The notes under the pieces: model-generated
What the model was told of the DNA's origin: nothing
The model's input: only the letters and a program-made list of their open reading frames with translations
Databases searched by the model: none
Assembly: GCF_013523165.1 (NCBI RefSeq)
Contig: NZ_JAAMQI010000009.1
Coordinates: forward strand, 62,001 to 126,000
DNA length: 64,000 bases
Source of the DNA: Pseudomonas entomophila
GTDB taxonomy: Bacteria > Pseudomonadota > Gammaproteobacteria > Pseudomonadales > Pseudomonadaceae
Reading direction: 5' to 3'
Made by a program: the position numbers and the translations under genes
In this document: positions 26,712 through 38,166 of the stretch, one piece after another
Numbering within the stretch: position 1 is the stretch's first letter
How the letters are laid out: each line of letters begins with the position of its first letter

Positions 26712-27517
26712 GGGTGCACCTGCGGCGTGGTCTGCCAGTCGGGTCGACGTTTTTCCAGGAAGGCGCGCAGCCCTTCCTGGCCTTGCGGGCTGACCCGCAC
26801 GCGGGCAATGGCGTTCTCGCAGTGCCGGCGCAGGGCCGGGGTCAGGTCGGCCGATTCCACCTCGCGCAGCAGGTCCTTGCAGGCGCGCATGGCTTGCGGG
26901 CTGTTGAGCAGCAGGGTGTCGATCCAGGTCTCCAGGCGCTGCTCCAGCGCCTCCTGCGGGCAGGTGTCGGCGAACAGGCCCAGCGCCCGTGCCTCGCGGG
27001 CATCGAAGCGCTCGGCGGTCAGGGCATAGCGGCGGGTCGCCCGCTCGCCGATGGCCTTGACCACGAACGGGCTGATGACGGCCGGAACCAGGCCGATGCG
27101 CACCTCCGAGAGGCACAGCTGCGCATCCTCGGTGCCCAGGGCCATGTCGCACGCGCTGATCAGCCCCAGCGCGCCGCCGAACGCCGCGCCATGCACTACC
27201 GCCAGGGTCGGCAGCTTGAGCCGTGCCAGGCCGTACATCAGCTCGGCCAGTTCCCGGGCATCGTCCAGGTTGGTGTTGAAGTCCAGGTCTGCCGAAGCCT
27301 GCATCCAGGCCAGGTCGGCACCGGCGCTGAAGTGCTTGCCACGGCCGCGCAGCACCAGAAAGCGCAGGCCCGGGTCATCGCCGACCTGGGCGATGGCCAT
27401 GATCAGCTCGCGAATCATCTGGGCGTTGAACGCGTTGTGCTTGTCTTCCCGGCTCAGCCACAAGGTAGCGAAGCCACGCGGGTCTCTGACCAGTTCCACG
27501 GTATCGAAGTCGTTCAT
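26708..27517 (-). CDS. liuC: Methylglutaconyl-CoA hydratase
   Basis: 269-aa enoyl-CoA hydratase/isomerase family enzyme. Crotonase-fold oxyanion-hole segments KHFSAGADLAWM and VHGAAFGGALGLISACDMAL are visible, as is the catalytic-Glu region LSEVRIGLVPAVISPFVV. In the liu pathway it hydrates 3-methylglutaconyl-CoA to HMG-CoA. It sits between liuB (3 bp away) and liuD (4-bp overlap), so it is clearly in the operon. HMG-CoA lyase (liuE) is not in the window. Confidence 0.92.
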   Translation of the reverse strand: MNDFDTVELVRDPRGFATLWLSREDKHNAFNAQMIRELIMAIAQVGDDPGLRFLVLRGRGKHFSAGADLAWMQASADLDFNTNLDDARELAELMYGLARLKLPTLAVVHGAAFGGALGLISACDMALGTEDAQLCLSEVRIGLVPAVISPFVVKAIGERATRRYALTAERFDAREARALGLFADTCPQEALEQRLETWIDTLLLNSPQAMRACKDLLREVESADLTPALRRHCENAIARVRVSPQGQEGLRAFLEKRRPDWQTTPQVHP

Positions 27518-27520
27518 GGT

Positions 27521-29128
<1,608 letters not shown>

Positions 29129-29147
29129 GTGCGCCTGTCCCCTGTGC

Positions 29148-30311
29148 TCAGCGGGTTTCGTTGAACAGTTCACGGCCGATCAGCATCCGGCGGATTTCGC
29201 TGGTGCCGGCCCCGATCTCGTAGAGCTTGGCATCGCGCAGCAGGCGGCCTGCCGGGAATTCATTGATGTAGCCATTGCCGCCGAGGATCTGGATCGCCTC
29301 CAGGGCCATCTGCGTGGCGCGCTCGGCGGTGTACAGGATCACCCCGGCGGCGTCCTTGCGGGTGGTCTCGCCCCGATCGCAGGCCTGGGCCACGGCGTAC
29401 AGGTAGGCGCGGCTGGCGTTGAGCTGGGTGTACAGGTCGGCGATCTTGGCCTGGATCAGCTGGAATTCGCCGATGCTCTGGCCAAACTGCTTGCGGTCAT
29501 GGATGTAGGGCACCACCAGGTCCATGCAGCTCTGCATGATGCCGGTGGGGCCGCCGGCCAGGACCACGCGCTCGTAGTCCAGGCCGCTCATCAGCACGCG
29601 CACGCCGCCGTCGAGCTGGCCGAGGATGTTCTCTTCCGGCACCTCCACCCCGTCGAAGAACAGCTCGCAGGTGTTGGAGCCCCGCATGCCCAGCTTGTCG
29701 AACTTGTTGCTGCGGCTGAAGCCTGCCCAGTCGCGCTCGACGATGAACGCGGTGATGCCGTGCGGGCCCTTGTCCAGGTCGGTCTTGGCATAGATCACAT
29801 AGGTGTGGGCATCGGGGCCGTTGGTGATCCAGGTCTTGCTGCCATTGAGCACGTAGCGGTCGCCGCGCTTCTCGGCGCGCAGCTTCATCGACACCACGTC
29901 GGAACCTGCATTGGGCTCGCTCATGGCCAGGGCGCCGATGTGCTCGCCGCTGAGCAGCAGGGGCAGGTACTTCTGCTTCTGCGCCGGGGTGCCGTTGCGG
30001 TTGATCTGGTTGACGCAGAGGTTGGAGTGGGCACCGTAGGACAGCGCCACCGACGCCGAACCGCGGCTGATCTCCTCCATCGCGATCACATGGGCCAGGT
30101 AACCCAGGCCAGCGCCGCCCTGGTCTTCCGGCACGGTGATGCCCAGCAGGCCCATGTCACCGAACTTGCGCCACAGGTCGACGGGAAACAGGTTGTCGCG
30201 GTCGATCTGCGCGGCGCGCGGCGCCACTTCGGCAGCCACGAAGGTGCGCACCTGGTCGCGCAGCATGTCGAGGGTTTCGCCCAGGGCGAAATTCAGGGAA
30301 GGGTAATGCAT
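29148..30311 (-). CDS. liuA: Isovaleryl-CoA dehydrogenase
   Basis: 387 aa from ATG 30311, the usual length for isovaleryl-CoA dehydrogenases. Acyl-CoA dehydrogenase signatures include [33 protein letters not shown] and [20 protein letters not shown], with [20 protein letters not shown] at the C-terminus. It catalyses the first FAD-dependent step of isovaleryl-CoA breakdown. First gene of the liuABCD unit; the intergenic region upstream holds two operator-like palindromes and a REP pair. Confidence 0.94.
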   Translation of the reverse strand: MHYPSLNFALGETLDMLRDQVRTFVAAEVAPRAAQIDRDNLFPVDLWRKFGDMGLLGITVPEDQGGAGLGYLAHVIAMEEISRGSASVALSYGAHSNLCVNQINRNGTPAQKQKYLPLLLSGEHIGALAMSEPNAGSDVVSMKLRAEKRGDRYVLNGSKTWITNGPDAHTYVIYAKTDLDKGPHGITAFIVERDWAGFSRSNKFDKLGMRGSNTCELFFDGVEVPEENILGQLDGGVRVLMSGLDYERVVLAGGPTGIMQSCMDLVVPYIHDRKQFGQSIGEFQLIQAKIADLYTQLNASRAYLYAVAQACDRGETTRKDAAGVILYTAERATQMALEAIQILGGNGYINEFPAGRLLRDAKLYEIGAGTSEIRRMLIGRELFNETR

Positions 30312-30378
30312 GCGGGGCACCTTGTTGTTCTTGGATGGGAGGACGACACCTTGGCTCGCGCATCTGACGCCGTACCCA

Positions 30379-30462
30379 TGTGGGAGCGGGCTTGCCCGCG
30401 ATGAAGGTCGTGCAGGCCATGGCGGTGCGCCTGACGCTGTCGCGGGCAAGCCCGCTCCCACA
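30379..30462. repeat. Inverted pair of REP elements (REPIN)
   Basis: TGTGGGAGCGGGCTTGCCCG (30379 onward, running to 30400) and its near-exact inverse (30441-30462) flank a 40-bp spacer. This is the common P. putida-type REP with GCGGGCTTGCCCGC. It lies between liuA and the operator sites. Confidence 0.93.
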
Positions 30463-30505
30463 AGGTCCGTATTCAATGCCAGAGTGCGATGTGTCGTTCA
30501 TTGCC

Positions 30506-30521
30506 TTTACGTAAACGTAAG
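30506..30521. promoter_or_regulatory. LiuR-like operator, copy 1
   Basis: TTTACGTAAACGTAAG, a near-palindrome TTTACGT-nn-ACGTAAA. Its form resembles operators of the MerR-type leucine regulator LiuR, and it lies in the liuA / acyl-CoA synthetase divergent region. The regulator gene is not in the window. Confidence 0.6.
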
Positions 30522-30555
30522 CCTGAGAGTGAAGCCTGTCAATCTCTCCGTTTCC

Positions 30556-30571
30556 TTTACGTAAACGTCAT
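30556..30571. promoter_or_regulatory. LiuR-like operator, copy 2
   Basis: TTTACGTAAACGTCAT, sharing CCTTTACGTAAACGT with copy 1 and placed exactly 50 bp from it, nearer the acyl-CoA synthetase start. The pair could serve the two divergent transcripts separately. Confidence 0.6.
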
Positions 30572-30635
30572 TGTGGTCCAGAGTTACCGTCGCTTGTTTC
30601 AGCCGTGCCCAGAACAATCACAAACAGGGACGCCC

Positions 30636-32309
30636 ATGAATCAACCCAGCCATACCTGCGGTCACCAGGACGTGCCGCTGTTGACCATGACCATCGGCCA
30701 GGCCTTCGATGCTACCGTCGCCCGCCACGCCGACGGTGACGCGCTGGTCGTGCGCCACCAGGGCCTGCGCTACACCTGGCGTCAGTTGGCCGAGCAGGTC
30801 GACGTGCAGGCCCGTGCCCTGATGGCGCTGGGCGTCGAGCTGGGTGACCGGGTCGGCATCTGGTCGCCCAACTGCGCCGAGTGGTGCGTTCTGCAGATCG
30901 CCAGTGCCAAGATCGGCGCGATCCTGGTCACCGTCAACCCGGCCTACCGGGTCGCCGAACTGGAGTACGTGCTGCGCCAGTCCGGGTGCCGCTGGCTGGT
31001 CTGTGCAGGCGCCTTCAAGACGTCGGATTACCACGCCATGGTGCAGGCTCTGATACCCCAGGTGGCCAGTGCAGTGCCGGGCGAGTGGGCCAGTGACCGC
31101 TTGCCTGATCTGCGTGGCGCGATCAGCTTGGCAAACGCACCTCCCCCGGGGTTTCTGCCATGGCGGGCGCTGGCCGAGCGGGCAGGGCAGACCTCGCTCG
31201 AGGCGTATGCGGCGCGTCAGCAGCAGCTTCGGTGCGAGCAGCCGGTGAACATCCAGTACACCTCCGGCACCACCGGCGCGCCGAAAGGCGCCACCCTGAG
31301 TCACCGCAACATCCTCAACAACGGGCGCATGGTCGGCCGCAGCCTGGGCCTGACCGAGCGTGATCGCCTAGTGATCCCCGTGCCGCTGTACCACTGCTTC
31401 GGCATGGTCATGGCCAACCTCGGCTGCATCACCCATGGCAGCACGATGATCTACCCCAACGACGCCTTCGACGCCGAACTGACCCTGCGCGCGGTGGCCG
31501 AGGAGCATGCCAGCGTGCTCTACGGCGTGCCGACCATGTTCATCGCGCTGCTCGACCATCCACTGCGTGCGCAGCTCGACCTGTCGACCTTGCGCAGTGG
31601 CATCATGGCCGGTGCCACCTGCCCGATCGACGTCATGCGCCGGGTCATCGACCAGTTGCACATGGCCGAAGTACAGATCGCCTATGGCATGACCGAGACC
31701 AGCCCGGTATCGCTGCAGACCGGTGCCGACGATGAGCTGGAGCGGCGTGTCACCACGGTCGGGCGTACCCAGCCGCACCTGCAGACCCAGGTGGTCGATG
31801 CACAGGGTGCAGTGGTCGCCCGGGGCGAGATCGGCGAGCTGTGTACCCGTGGCTACAGCGTGATGCTGGGCTACTGGAACGACCCTCAGGCCACCGCCGA
31901 GGCCATCGATGCCGAGGGCTGGATGCACAGCGGGGACCTGGCGGTAATGGACGATGCAGGCTACGTGCGCATCGTCGGGCGCAACAAGGACATGATCATC
32001 CGAGGGGGCGAGAACATCTATCCGCGCGAGCTGGAAGAGTTCCTGCATACCCACCCGGCGGTGGCCGAGGCGCAGGTGGTGGGCATTCCGTGCAGTCGCT
32101 ACGGGGAGGCCGTCGTCGCCTGGGTCAAGCTGCACCCTGACCAGTGCCTGACGGCCGAGCAGGTACGGGCCTGGTGTGCGGCCCACCTGGCGCACTTCAA
32201 GGTGCCGCAGCATGTGCGCTTCGTGGAGGCGTTCCCGATGACGGTCACCGGCAAGGTGCAGAAGTTTCGGATGCGGGAGGTCAGTGTTGCGGCGTATGGG
32301 CGCGTCTGA
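30636..32309 (+). CDS. AMP-forming acyl-CoA synthetase
   Basis: 557 aa. The ATP-binding motif YTSGTTGAPKGATLSH and the later YGMTETSP, GYWNDPQATAEAID, LVIPVPLYHCFGM and GRNKDMIIRGGENIYPRE blocks define the ANL (AMP-binding) family. It activates a carboxylic acid as its CoA thioester. Its divergent position and shared operators with liuABCD suggest a short branched acid such as isovalerate, but this is inference. AGGGA precedes ATG 30636; an upstream in-frame ATG at 30489 would run through the operators and is rejected. Confidence 0.9.
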   Translation: MNQPSHTCGHQDVPLLTMTIGQAFDATVARHADGDALVVRHQGLRYTWRQLAEQVDVQARALMALGVELGDRVGIWSPNCAEWCVLQIASAKIGAILVTVNPAYRVAELEYVLRQSGCRWLVCAGAFKTSDYHAMVQALIPQVASAVPGEWASDRLPDLRGAISLANAPPPGFLPWRALAERAGQTSLEAYAARQQQLRCEQPVNIQYTSGTTGAPKGATLSHRNILNNGRMVGRSLGLTERDRLVIPVPLYHCFGMVMANLGCITHGSTMIYPNDAFDAELTLRAVAEEHASVLYGVPTMFIALLDHPLRAQLDLSTLRSGIMAGATCPIDVMRRVIDQLHMAEVQIAYGMTETSPVSLQTGADDELERRVTTVGRTQPHLQTQVVDAQGAVVARGEIGELCTRGYSVMLGYWNDPQATAEAIDAEGWMHSGDLAVMDDAGYVRIVGRNKDMIIRGGENIYPRELEEFLHTHPAVAEAQVVGIPCSRYGEAVVAWVKLHPDQCLTAEQVRAWCAAHLAHFKVPQHVRFVEAFPMTVTGKVQKFRMREVSVAAYGRV

Positions 32310-32340
32310 AATGCGGTGTTGACAGAAGACCATGGCAGAC

Positions 32341-32361
32341 ACGCCCTCCGCGGGAGGGCGT
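32341..32361. terminator. Hairpin between convergent genes
   Basis: ACGCCCTCC / GGAGGGCGT, 9-bp perfect stem with 3-nt loop, between the synthetase stop and the convergent small gene. No T-run. Confidence 0.5.
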
Positions 32362-32390
32362 GCAGTCTCTGCTTCCTGGCGCCGCTGTGC

Positions 32391-32552
32391 TCAGGCCTTC
32401 ACCGGCGGCTCTTCACTGGGCGGGTCACCCACCGTCGGCGGCGTGGTCGGCTGGGTCGGCAACTCGTCCGGATCGTCCTGCGGCACGGACGGCGGCAGGG
32501 ACGGGTCGTCGATGTTCGGATCGGGGGTTTCCGGTGGGGTAGGAATGCTCAT
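32391..32552 (-). CDS. Proline/acid-rich 53-aa protein
   Basis: Starts MSIPTPPETPDPNIDDPSLP and ends SEEPPVKA. Nearly a third Pro with many Asp/Glu, so it is surely disordered. Divergent from glgE, next to its promoter. Codon use and a GAGG site before the ATG support translation. Function unknown; similar short proline-rich proteins occur beside trehalose genes in Pseudomonas as far as I recall. Confidence 0.6.
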   Translation of the reverse strand: MSIPTPPETPDPNIDDPSLPPSVPQDDPDELPTQPTTPPTVGDPPSEEPPVKA

Positions 32553-32631
32553 GAGCGCGCCTCGCGAAGGGTTGAACGTAGGGTGCGTCTGTTCAGACAG
32601 GCGCCGACGGTCAAACGCTCCGTTTTTTATT

Positions 32632-32658
32632 GAACCCCACTCCTGGCCGCTGCTCTGA
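32632..32658 (+). promoter_or_regulatory. Possible AlgU (sigma-22)-type promoter for glgE
   Basis: GAACCC - 16 bp - TCTGA, against the consensus GAACTT-N16/17-TCTGA. It would place the transcript start ~30 nt before the glgE ATG. The -35 half is imperfect. Confidence 0.35.
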
Positions 32659-32693
32659 ACCCTTACCGTCCAAGCTAAACGGAGCAAGGTTCG

Positions 32694-34712
32694 ATGTCAC
32701 GTAATGAGCCCTTTGAGAGCGTGCCCATGGCGAATGATCACCCGGACCAGGCCGTCAGCCTGTCCCAGGCGCTGCTGGCCCCACGGATCGCCATCGAGGA
32801 CGTCCAGCCGTCCCTCGACGGCGGCACCTTTGCCACCAAGGCCGTGCGCGGCCAGCCGGTCGACGTGTCGGCCAAGGTCTACTGCGACGGGCACGATCAG
32901 TTGGCGGTGATGCTCAACTGGCGCCAGGCCAACAGCCGTGTCTGGCACTGTGTGCCCATGCAGTCGGCCGGCAACGACCTGTGGCTGGCGTCGTTCACCC
33001 CGACCGAGCTGGGGCCGCACCTCTACAGCATCGAAACCTGGATCGACCCCTACGCCACGTTCTGCTACGACCTGGGCAAGAAATTCAATGCCGGCGTCGA
33101 GGTCAAGCTGGAGCTCGAAGAGGGTCGCCTGCTGCTGGGCAAGGGCGTCGAGCGCACCGAAGGAGCGTTGCGCGAGCAACTGGAGGCGGTCCAGCAGGGC
33201 CTGGCCCAGCAGTCGATCGACGACCAGGTCGCCACGCTGCTGTCCCCTGACACCGCACAGCTCATGCATCAGGCCGAACACCGTACCTACCTGACCCGCA
33301 GCGTCGAGTTCGCGGTCGACGTGGACCGCGAGGCGGCCCTGTTCGCCAGCTGGTACGAGCTGTTCCCGCGGTCGATCACCGATGACAAGGCGCGTCACGG
33401 CACCTTCAACGACGTGCACGCACGCCTGCCGATGATCCGTGACATGGGCTTCGACGTGCTGTACTTCCCGCCCATTCATCCGATCGGGCGTCAACACCGC
33501 AAGGGTCCGAACAATTCGCTGCACGCCGGGCCGGACGATCCGGGCAGCCCCTACGCCATCGGCAGCGCCGACGGCGGCCATGACGCGATCCACCCGCAGC
33601 TGGGCTCACGCGAGGACTTCCGTCGCCTGGTTGCCGCCGCAGCCGAACATGGCCTGGAGATCGCCCTCGACTTCGCCATCCAGTGTTCCCAGGACCACCC
33701 GTGGCTGACCGAGCATCCTGGCTGGTTCAGCTGGCGCCCGGACGGCACCATCCGCTACGCCGAGAACCCGCCGAAGAAGTACCAGGACATCGTCAACGTC
33801 GACTTCTACGCCGCCGATGCCGTGCCGGCCCTGTGGCTGGCCCTGCGTGACGTGGTGATCGGCTGGGTCGAGGAGGGGGTCAAGACCTTCCGCGTCGACA
33901 ACCCGCACACCAAACCGTTGCCGTTCTGGCAGTGGCTGATCGCCAATGTGCGCAGCCAGCACCCTGACGTGCTGTTCCTCGCCGAAGCGTTCACCAAGCC
34001 GGCGATGATGGCGCGCCTGGGCAAGGTCGGTTATGCCCAGAGCTACACCTACTTCACCTGGCGCAACACCAAGAAGGAACTGACCACCTACTTCGAAGAA
34101 CTCAACGAGGCGCCGTGGCGCGACTGCTACCGGCCCAACTTCTTCGTCAACACGCCGGACATCAACCCGTTCTTCCTGCAGCACTCCGGGCGTGCGGGGT
34201 TCCTGATCCGGGCGGCCCTGGCGACCATGGGGTCGGGCCTGTGGGGCATGTACTCCGGGTTCGAGCTGTGCGAAGGCGCGGCGCTGCCGGGCAAGGAGGA
34301 GTACTTGGACTCGGAGAAGTACGAAATCCGCCCACGCGACTTCACCCAGCCGGGCAACATCATCGCCGAGATCGCCCAGCTCAACCGGATCCGGCGTCAG
34401 AACCGGGCCTTGCAGACGCACCTGGGCGTGGCCTTCTTCAACTGCTGGAACGACAACATCCTGTACTTCGCCAAGCGCACGCCAGAACGGGACAACTTCA
34501 TCCTGATCGCCATCAGCCTGGACCCGCACAACGTGCAGGAGGCGCATTTCGAGCTGCCGCTGTGGGAGCTGGGCCTGGATGACGATGCCCAGACCCATGG
34601 CGAAGACCTCATGAACGGCCATCGCTGGACCTGGTACGGCAAGACGCAGTGGATGCGTATCGACCCGGCCTACCAGCCGTTCGGGATCTGGCGTATCGAA
34701 AAAGCCTCGTAG
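32694..34712 (+). CDS. glgE: Alpha-1,4-glucan:maltose-1-phosphate maltosyltransferase GlgE
   Basis: 672 aa, GH13_3 family. N-terminal beta domain, then the (beta/alpha)8 barrel: ARLPMIRDMGFDVLYFPPIH and PIGRQHRKGPNNSLHAGPDD, FRVDNPHTK (catalytic Asp), FLAEAFTKPAMM (catalytic Glu). ENPPKKYQDIVNVDF is also conserved in GlgE. It adds maltose from maltose-1-phosphate to growing alpha-glucan. The ATG at 32694 has AGCAAGG upstream. Together with the next two genes it forms the trehalose-to-glucan (GlgE) pathway. Confidence 0.95.
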   Translation: MSRNEPFESVPMANDHPDQAVSLSQALLAPRIAIEDVQPSLDGGTFATKAVRGQPVDVSAKVYCDGHDQLAVMLNWRQANSRVWHCVPMQSAGNDLWLASFTPTELGPHLYSIETWIDPYATFCYDLGKKFNAGVEVKLELEEGRLLLGKGVERTEGALREQLEAVQQGLAQQSIDDQVATLLSPDTAQLMHQAEHRTYLTRSVEFAVDVDREAALFASWYELFPRSITDDKARHGTFNDVHARLPMIRDMGFDVLYFPPIHPIGRQHRKGPNNSLHAGPDDPGSPYAIGSADGGHDAIHPQLGSREDFRRLVAAAAEHGLEIALDFAIQCSQDHPWLTEHPGWFSWRPDGTIRYAENPPKKYQDIVNVDFYAADAVPALWLALRDVVIGWVEEGVKTFRVDNPHTKPLPFWQWLIANVRSQHPDVLFLAEAFTKPAMMARLGKVGYAQSYTYFTWRNTKKELTTYFEELNEAPWRDCYRPNFFVNTPDINPFFLQHSGRAGFLIRAALATMGSGLWGMYSGFELCEGAALPGKEEYLDSEKYEIRPRDFTQPGNIIAEIAQLNRIRRQNRALQTHLGVAFFNCWNDNILYFAKRTPERDNFILIAISLDPHNVQEAHFELPLWELGLDDDAQTHGEDLMNGHRWTWYGKTQWMRIDPAYQPFGIWRIEKAS

Positions 34713-34857
34713 ACGCTGCTGCGCCTGGGTCACCGTCACGGGTGATGCCAGGTCCCGCGTCATCCGTTTCGCGGGCACGCCCGTTTGCACGGGGGCCGCG
34801 AAACGTTCGAGAGACAGGGCCGTGTGAAGGCCCGCCTGGAACTGAAAGGAGTCGCAC

Positions 34858-37800
34858 ATGGCCAAGCGTTCTCGCCCGGCAGCCTTCATCGATGACCCGT
34901 TGTGGTACAAGGACGCGGTGATCTACCAGTTGCATGTGAAATCGTTCTTCGACGCCAACAACGACGGTGTCGGCGATTTCGCCGGCCTGATCGGCAAGCT
35001 CGACTACATCGCCGAGCTGGGCGTCAACACCTTGTGGTTGTTGCCGTTCTACCCGTCGCCACGGCGCGATGACGGTTACGACATCTCCGAATACAAGGCC
35101 GTGCATCCTGATTACGGCACGCTGGCCGACGCCAAGCGTTTCATCGCCGAAGCGCACAGGCGCGGGCTGCGGGTGATCACCGAGCTGGTGATCAACCATA
35201 CGTCCGACCAGCATCCCTGGTTCCAGCGCGCACGGCATGCCAAGCCCGGCAGCAAGGCGCGTGACTTCTATGTCTGGTCGGACACTGATCAGAAGTACGA
35301 CGGTACGCGGATCATCTTCCTCGACACCGAGCACTCCAACTGGACCTGGGACCCGGTGGCCAAGCAATACTTCTGGCATCGGTTCTACGCCCACCAACCG
35401 GACCTCAACTTCGACAACCCCCAAGTGCTCAAGGCGGTCCTGGGGGTCATGCGTTTCTGGCTCGACCTGGGGGTCGATGGCCTGCGCCTGGATGCGATCC
35501 CGTACCTGATCGAGCGTGACGGCACCAACAACGAGAACCTGCCCGAGACCCACAAGGTGCTCAAGGCGATCCGTGCCGAGATCGATGCCCACTACCCGGA
35601 CCGCATGCTGCTGGCCGAAGCCAACCAGTGGCCGGAAGACACGCGCCCGTACTTCGGCGAAGGCGACGGCGACGAATGCCACATGGCGTTTCATTTCCCG
35701 CTGATGCCGCGCATGTACATGGCCCTGGCCATGGAAGACCGCTTCCCTATCACCGACATCCTGCGCCAGACACCGGCGATTCCGGCCAACTGCCAGTGGT
35801 CGATCTTCCTGCGCAACCACGATGAACTGACGCTGGAGATGGTCACCGACCGTGAACGCGACTACCTGTGGAACCACTACGCCGAAGACCGCCGCGCCCG
35901 CATCAACCTCGGCATCCGCCGACGCCTGGCACCGCTGCTGCAACGCGACCGCCGGCGCATCGAGCTGTTGACCAGCCTGCTGCTGTCCATGCCGGGCACG
36001 CCAACGCTGTACTACGGCGATGAGCTGGGCATGGGCGACAACATCTACCTGGGTGACCGGGACGGAGTGCGCACGCCCATGCAGTGGTCGTCCGACCGCA
36101 ATGGCGGCTTTTCGCGTGCCGAACCCCAGCGCCTGGTGCTGCCGCCGGTCATGGACCCGCTGTACGGCTACCAGACCATCAACGTCGAGGCGCAGTCCCA
36201 CGATGCGCATTCGCTGCTCAACTGGAACCGCCGTTTGTTGGCCGTCCGGGCGCAGCAGAAGGCGTTCGGGCGCGGCACGATGACGCTGCTGTCGCCCAGC
36301 AACCGACGCATCCTGGCCTATCTGCGCGAGTACACCGACGCGCAGGGCAACAGCGACACCATTCTGTGCGTCGCCAACGTCTCGCGTGCGGCGCAGGCCG
36401 CCGAACTAGACCTGTCGGCGTATGCCGAACGGGTGCCGGTGGAGATGCTCGGCGGCAGCGCGTTCCCACCGATCGGCCAACTGCCGTTCCTGCTGACCTT
36501 GGCGCCGTACGGATTCTACTGGTTCCTGCTGGCGCCCCGCGAACGCATGCCGCATTGGCATGTCGAACCTGCCGAGGGGTTACCCGAATTGACAACATTG
36601 GTATTGAAAGCCCGCATGGAAGAATTGCTCGACAGCCCCTCCCGAGACGCTCTGCAGGACAGCATCCTGCCGCAGTACCTGCCCAAGCGGCGGTGGTTCG
36701 CCGGCAAGGAAGGGCCGCTCGACCAGGTCCGCCTGCGCTACGGCGTGCGGCTGAATACGGCCACCACGCCGGTGCTGCTCAGCGAGCTCGAGGTCACCAG
36801 CAACGGCACCGTCAGCCACTATCAGCTGCCGTTCGGCCTGCTGACCGAAGACCAGGTGCAAGCGGCCTTGCCGCAGCAACTGGCGCTGTCGCGGGTACGC
36901 CGCAAGGGCCAGGTCGGCCTGATCACCGATGCCTTCGTGCTCGAGCCGTTCGTGCGTGCCGTGCTGCAGGCCTGTCAGGACCACAAGCGCCTGCCCAGCA
37001 GCGCTGGCGAACTGCGCTTCGAGTCCACCGAAGCCCTGGCCGGCCTTGGCCTGAACGCCGAAAGCTCGGTGCGCTACCTGGGGGCCGAGCAGTCCAACAG
37101 CTCAGTGGTGGTCGGCGACAAACTCGTGCTCAAACTGATTCGTCGCGTCAACGGCGGCATTCACCCTGAACTGGAAATGAGCGCCTACCTGACCGCTGCG
37201 GGCTTTGCCAACATCTCGCCGCTTCTGGCCTGGGTCGAACGGGTGGACGCGCAGCAGCCGCACCTGTTGATGATCGCCCAGGGTTACCTGAGCAACCAGG
37301 GTGATGCCTGGACGTGGACCCAGGATACGCTGGAGCGAGCGATCCGTGACGAACTCGAACCCAGCGTCACCGACCGGGAAGGCCGTGCCAACGCACTGGC
37401 CGAACTGAAAGACTTCGCGGCGTTGTTCGGCCAGCGGTTGGGCGAGATGCACGCCCACCTGGCCCAGCCCACCGACGACGAGGCCTTCGCGCCACGCGCC
37501 AGCACCTCGCAGGACAGTGAGCAATGGGGCCGGCAGATCGCTGCGGAACTCGAACATGCGCTCGACCTGCTCGCCCAGCACCGCGATGCACTGGACAGTG
37601 ACGCGCAGGCGTTGGTCGACGACCTGCAGCAGCAACGCCAAGGGCTGCTCCAGAACGTCCAGACCCTGGCCGACCAAGCGCAGGGTGGCCTGTTGATCCG
37701 CGTGCATGGCGACTTGCACCTGGGGCAGGTCCTGGTGCGCCAAGGCGATGCCTACCTCATCGATTTCGAAGGCGAGCCTTCCCGACCCTTGAACGAGCGG

Positions 37801-38166
37801 CGGGCCAAGCTCAGCCCGTTCAAGGATGTCGGCGGCGTTCTGCGTTCGTTCGACTATGCTGCTGCCATGCTGCTGCGCGGCAGCTCTGGCGTGGACCTGT
37901 CCGAGGCGGCGCAGCAAGCGCGGCAGCGGGTTGCCCGGCAGTACCTGCATCATTCACGGCACGCGTTCCTCGAGGCGTATGGCCAAGCCACCACCGACTT
38001 GCCCCGTGCCTGGACTCAAGGCAGTGGCGAACGCGCGGCGCTGGACTTGTTCACCTTGGAGAAGGCGGCCTACGAAATCACTTACGAAGCCGAAAACCGG
38101 CCAAGCTGGCTGGCCGTGCCCTTGCACGGCCTGCATGGACTGATCAGTACCTGGGGAGAGTCATAA
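34858..38166 (+). CDS. treS: Trehalose synthase / maltokinase fusion (TreS-Mak)
   Basis: 1102 aa. Residues 1 to ~540 are GH13_16 trehalose synthase (LWYKDAVIYQLHVKSFFDAN, GLRLDAIPYLIERDGTNNEN, LLAEANQWPEDT, FLRNHDELTLEM). From ~600 on comes a maltokinase domain (YLPKRRWFAGKE, VRYLGAEQSNSSVVVGDKLV, IRVHGDLHLGQVLVRQGDAY with HGDLH and LIDFEGEP). TreS interconverts trehalose and maltose; the kinase makes maltose-1-phosphate for GlgE. AAAGGAG precedes the ATG, and the stop abuts glgB. Confidence 0.95.
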   Translation: MAKRSRPAAFIDDPLWYKDAVIYQLHVKSFFDANNDGVGDFAGLIGKLDYIAELGVNTLWLLPFYPSPRRDDGYDISEYKAVHPDYGTLADAKRFIAEAHRRGLRVITELVINHTSDQHPWFQRARHAKPGSKARDFYVWSDTDQKYDGTRIIFLDTEHSNWTWDPVAKQYFWHRFYAHQPDLNFDNPQVLKAVLGVMRFWLDLGVDGLRLDAIPYLIERDGTNNENLPETHKVLKAIRAEIDAHYPDRMLLAEANQWPEDTRPYFGEGDGDECHMAFHFPLMPRMYMALAMEDRFPITDILRQTPAIPANCQWSIFLRNHDELTLEMVTDRERDYLWNHYAEDRRARINLGIRRRLAPLLQRDRRRIELLTSLLLSMPGTPTLYYGDELGMGDNIYLGDRDGVRTPMQWSSDRNGGFSRAEPQRLVLPPVMDPLYGYQTINVEAQSHDAHSLLNWNRRLLAVRAQQKAFGRGTMTLLSPSNRRILAYLREYTDAQGNSDTILCVANVSRAAQAAELDLSAYAERVPVEMLGGSAFPPIGQLPFLLTLAPYGFYWFLLAPRERMPHWHVEPAEGLPELTTLVLKARMEELLDSPSRDALQDSILPQYLPKRRWFAGKEGPLDQVRLRYGVRLNTATTPVLLSELEVTSNGTVSHYQLPFGLLTEDQVQAALPQQLALSRVRRKGQVGLITDAFVLEPFVRAVLQACQDHKRLPSSAGELRFESTEALAGLGLNAESSVRYLGAEQSNSSVVVGDKLVLKLIRRVNGGIHPELEMSAYLTAAGFANISPLLAWVERVDAQQPHLLMIAQGYLSNQGDAWTWTQDTLERAIRDELEPSVTDREGRANALAELKDFAALFGQRLGEMHAHLAQPTDDEAFAPRASTSQDSEQWGRQIAAELEHALDLLAQHRDALDSDAQALVDDLQQQRQGLLQNVQTLADQAQGGLLIRVHGDLHLGQVLVRQGDAYLIDFEGEPSRPLNERRAKLSPFKDVGGVLRSFDYAAAMLLRGSSGVDLSEAAQQARQRVARQYLHHSRHAFLEAYGQATTDLPRAWTQGSGERAALDLFTLEKAAYEITYEAENRPSWLAVPLHGLHGLISTWGES

